A DNA stretch of 31,204 nt, taken from contig DETL01000014.1 of assembly GCA_002361625.1 (NCBI GenBank), positions 291,885 to 323,088 of the forward strand, in the 5' to 3' direction. Below the pieces are notes generated by a model. That model did not search any database and was not told where the DNA came from. It was given only the letters and a program-made list of their open reading frames with translations. This DNA is from Bacteroidales bacterium UBA3289. Lineage in GTDB: Bacteria > Bacteroidota > Bacteroidia > Bacteroidales > UBA932. Below, piece by piece: positions 31,157 through 31,204 of the stretch. Numbering within the stretch: position 1 is the stretch's first letter; each line of letters begins with the position of its first letter. Position numbers and translations under genes: made by a program.

Positions 31157-31204
31157 TTATCGTAATTCCTTGAACTCCATAATGTCCAGCATGGAGAAAA
31201 GGAT
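31157..31204 (-). CDS. C-terminal end of an unidentified minus-strand gene (partial)
   Basis: The last 15 codons read ILFSMLDIMEFKELR before TAA at 31159-31157. The strong minus-strand terminator 36 bases downstream supports a real gene end here. Too little is present to name it. Confidence 0.4.
   Translation of the reverse strand: MLFSMLDIMEFKELR

Overview
The window looks like the chromosome of a GC-rich member of the Bacteroidales, possibly one of the uncultured gut lineages. The genus is an inference; the order is better supported. Evidence for it: promoter boxes of the Bacteroidetes -7 type (TAnnTTTG, most often TATCTTTG) sit in front of almost every gene, Shine-Dalgarno sequences are scarce, and Bacteroidetes-typical families are present (type III glutamine synthetase, DUF4421, short acidic TonB proteins, paired MacB/FtsX-like permeases, SAM-like tyrosine recombinases). 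Sampled host-like lines are near 58% G+C. The right end, from about 28.4 kb and especially 29.5-31.2 kb, is clearly AT-rich (about 35-43% in sampled lines).

Layout. 1-1.3 kb: 3' half of type III glutamine synthetase and tRNA-Ile(CAU). 1.4-5.5 kb: two secreted multidomain carbohydrate enzymes, a GH99-like/esterase fusion and a GH5-GH26 lipoprotein, which suggest attack on a (possibly acylated) mannan-type glycan. 5.6-10.1 kb: a divergent pair, a DUF554 membrane protein and the replicative polymerase dnaE. 10.2-12.7 kb (minus strand): two tandem TonB paralogues, the second nearly fused to a ThiL-fold protein that has lost the family's metal and substrate motifs. 12.9-15.1 kb: a divergent pair, a membrane-anchored HTH lipoprotein and a DUF4421 outer-membrane protein, both apparently read from leaderless transcripts. 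15.1-19.3 kb: GH20 hexosaminidase, ROK-family sugar kinase and a GH2 gene wrecked by an internal deletion. 19.3-23.1 kb: a patatin/POTRA/beta-barrel (type Vd-like) protein translationally coupled to a histidine acid phosphatase lipoprotein. 23.1-28.2 kb: a possible 26-residue membrane peptide, a cluster of CTTTACA boxes, and two coupled MacB-like permeases with no ATPase beside them. 28.2-31.2 kb: a repeat-rich, AT-rich accessory segment with a 5'-truncated tyrosine recombinase carrying a MITE-like insertion, and an HTH-protein/Doc (death-on-curing) pair that reads as a toxin-antitoxin module.

The glycoside hydrolases, ROK kinase and TonB pair fit a glycan-foraging lifestyle, but there is no SusC/SusD pair here, so this is not a canonical polysaccharide utilisation locus. 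The most unusual items are the apparently dead ThiL paralogue in an operon with TonB, the MITE-like element with a 7-bp target duplication, the possible TTG-started microprotein, and the leaderless divergent promoter.
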